This document shows positions 5,750-5,847 of a stretch of 5,847 nucleotides of DNA, in pieces. Within the stretch, counting starts at the first letter, position 1. Each line of letters starts with the position of its first letter. The notes under the pieces were generated by a model. It saw only the letters and a list, made by a program, of their open reading frames with translations, was not told the origin of the DNA and did not search any database. This DNA is from Treponema sp. (GTDB lineage Bacteria; Spirochaetota; Spirochaetia; Treponematales; Breznakiellaceae): the NCBI GenBank assembly GCA_031275535.1, contig JAISOR010000293.1:1-5847 (forward strand), written 5' to 3'. Made by a program: the position numbers and the translations under genes.

Positions 5750-5788
5750 GAGGCTGTTCCAAAACCAACCGGGTTTTGGAACAAGCTC
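5750..5788 (+). terminator. Hairpin after nfnB, probable terminator
   Basis: TGTTCCAAAACC (5755-5766) pairs perfectly with GGTTTTGGAACA (5772-5783) around a five-base loop. GAG (5750-5752) and CTC (5786-5788) extend the stem past two mismatches. The downstream tail CAAATTTTAATAAAT has only a T4 run, so it is weaker than a textbook intrinsic terminator. It lies 29 bases after the nfnB stop. It reads nearly the same on both strands, so it could also serve a convergent gene or be a copy of a dispersed inverted repeat. Confidence 0.65.
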
Positions 5789-5816
5789 AAATTTTAATAA
5801 ATAAACGGAATGATCC

Positions 5817-5836
5817 GGTATTTTACCTTTTTGGTA
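5817..5836. promoter_or_regulatory. GGTA-TACC-GGTA half-site cluster in the AT-rich tail
   Basis: GGTA (5817-5820), TACC (5824-5827) and GGTA (5833-5836) form two overlapping palindromes that share the middle half-site. A TATATT (5835-5840) follows and could be a -10 box for a gene beyond the right edge. This looks like an operator-promoter region for a downstream gene, but no regulator is identified and the window ends here. Confidence 0.25.
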
Positions 5837-5847
5837 TATTTATCCCA

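Noticed and set aside
1..5847. CRISPR arrays, tRNA/rRNA genes, insertion sequences, toxin-antitoxin or phage modules
   Set aside because: No regularly spaced repeats, cloverleaf, transposase or paired small genes were seen on either strand; the window is almost fully occupied by four recognisable genes.

Overview
The window is a bacterial chromosomal segment with four closely spaced genes, all on the + strand. They form two functional pairs: purA-guaA (purine nucleotide synthesis) and nfnA-nfnB (ferredoxin/NADH/NADPH electron exchange). The DNA is GC-rich by eye in the genes, with many CGG, CCC and GGG codons and frequent CCGG, and turns AT-rich in the last ~125 bases. An NfnAB-type transhydrogenase points to an anaerobic or fermentative/acetogenic bacterium. 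The compact PurA and the overall protein flavour remind me of treponeme-type spirochaetes, but this is recall, not a search, and I hold it only loosely.

Layout. Bases 1-50 look like the last codons of an upstream gene. Bases 17-109 form a very long hairpin followed by six T's, a strong terminator candidate whose 5' arm lies inside that gene end. Bases 110-219 are the purA leader, with a GGTGTAC direct repeat/inverted repeat and weak promoter-like elements. purA starts at a TTG (220). Its frame is interrupted by a TAG at 1312, yet the same frame continues with a clearly recognisable PurA C-terminus to TAA at 1446. guaA (best start 1472) follows 25 bases later and encodes GMP synthase with an unusual low-complexity insert in its glutaminase domain. 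A 95-base gap holds a TATACT -10-like box and a tiny leader ORF. Then come nfnA (best start 3289) and nfnB (4173-5720), joined by an ATGA overlap. After nfnB an AT-rich tail contains a 12-bp perfect hairpin and a cluster of GGTA/TACC half-sites.

How the genes work together. PurA (IMP to adenylosuccinate, GTP-driven) and GuaA (XMP to GMP, ATP-driven) sit on the two arms leaving IMP, so co-transcription could balance ATP and GTP supply. NfnA and NfnB form one flavin- and iron-sulfur-containing complex that couples reduced ferredoxin plus NADH to NADPH formation.

Main point of interest. The in-frame amber codon in purA would remove the conserved C-terminal guanine-binding segment from an otherwise intact enzyme. 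The codons after it remain PurA-like, so the choices are a sequencing error, a recent nonsense mutation, amber suppression or TAG recoding. I see no other novel system: the remaining genes are recognisable housekeeping or redox genes with local oddities.
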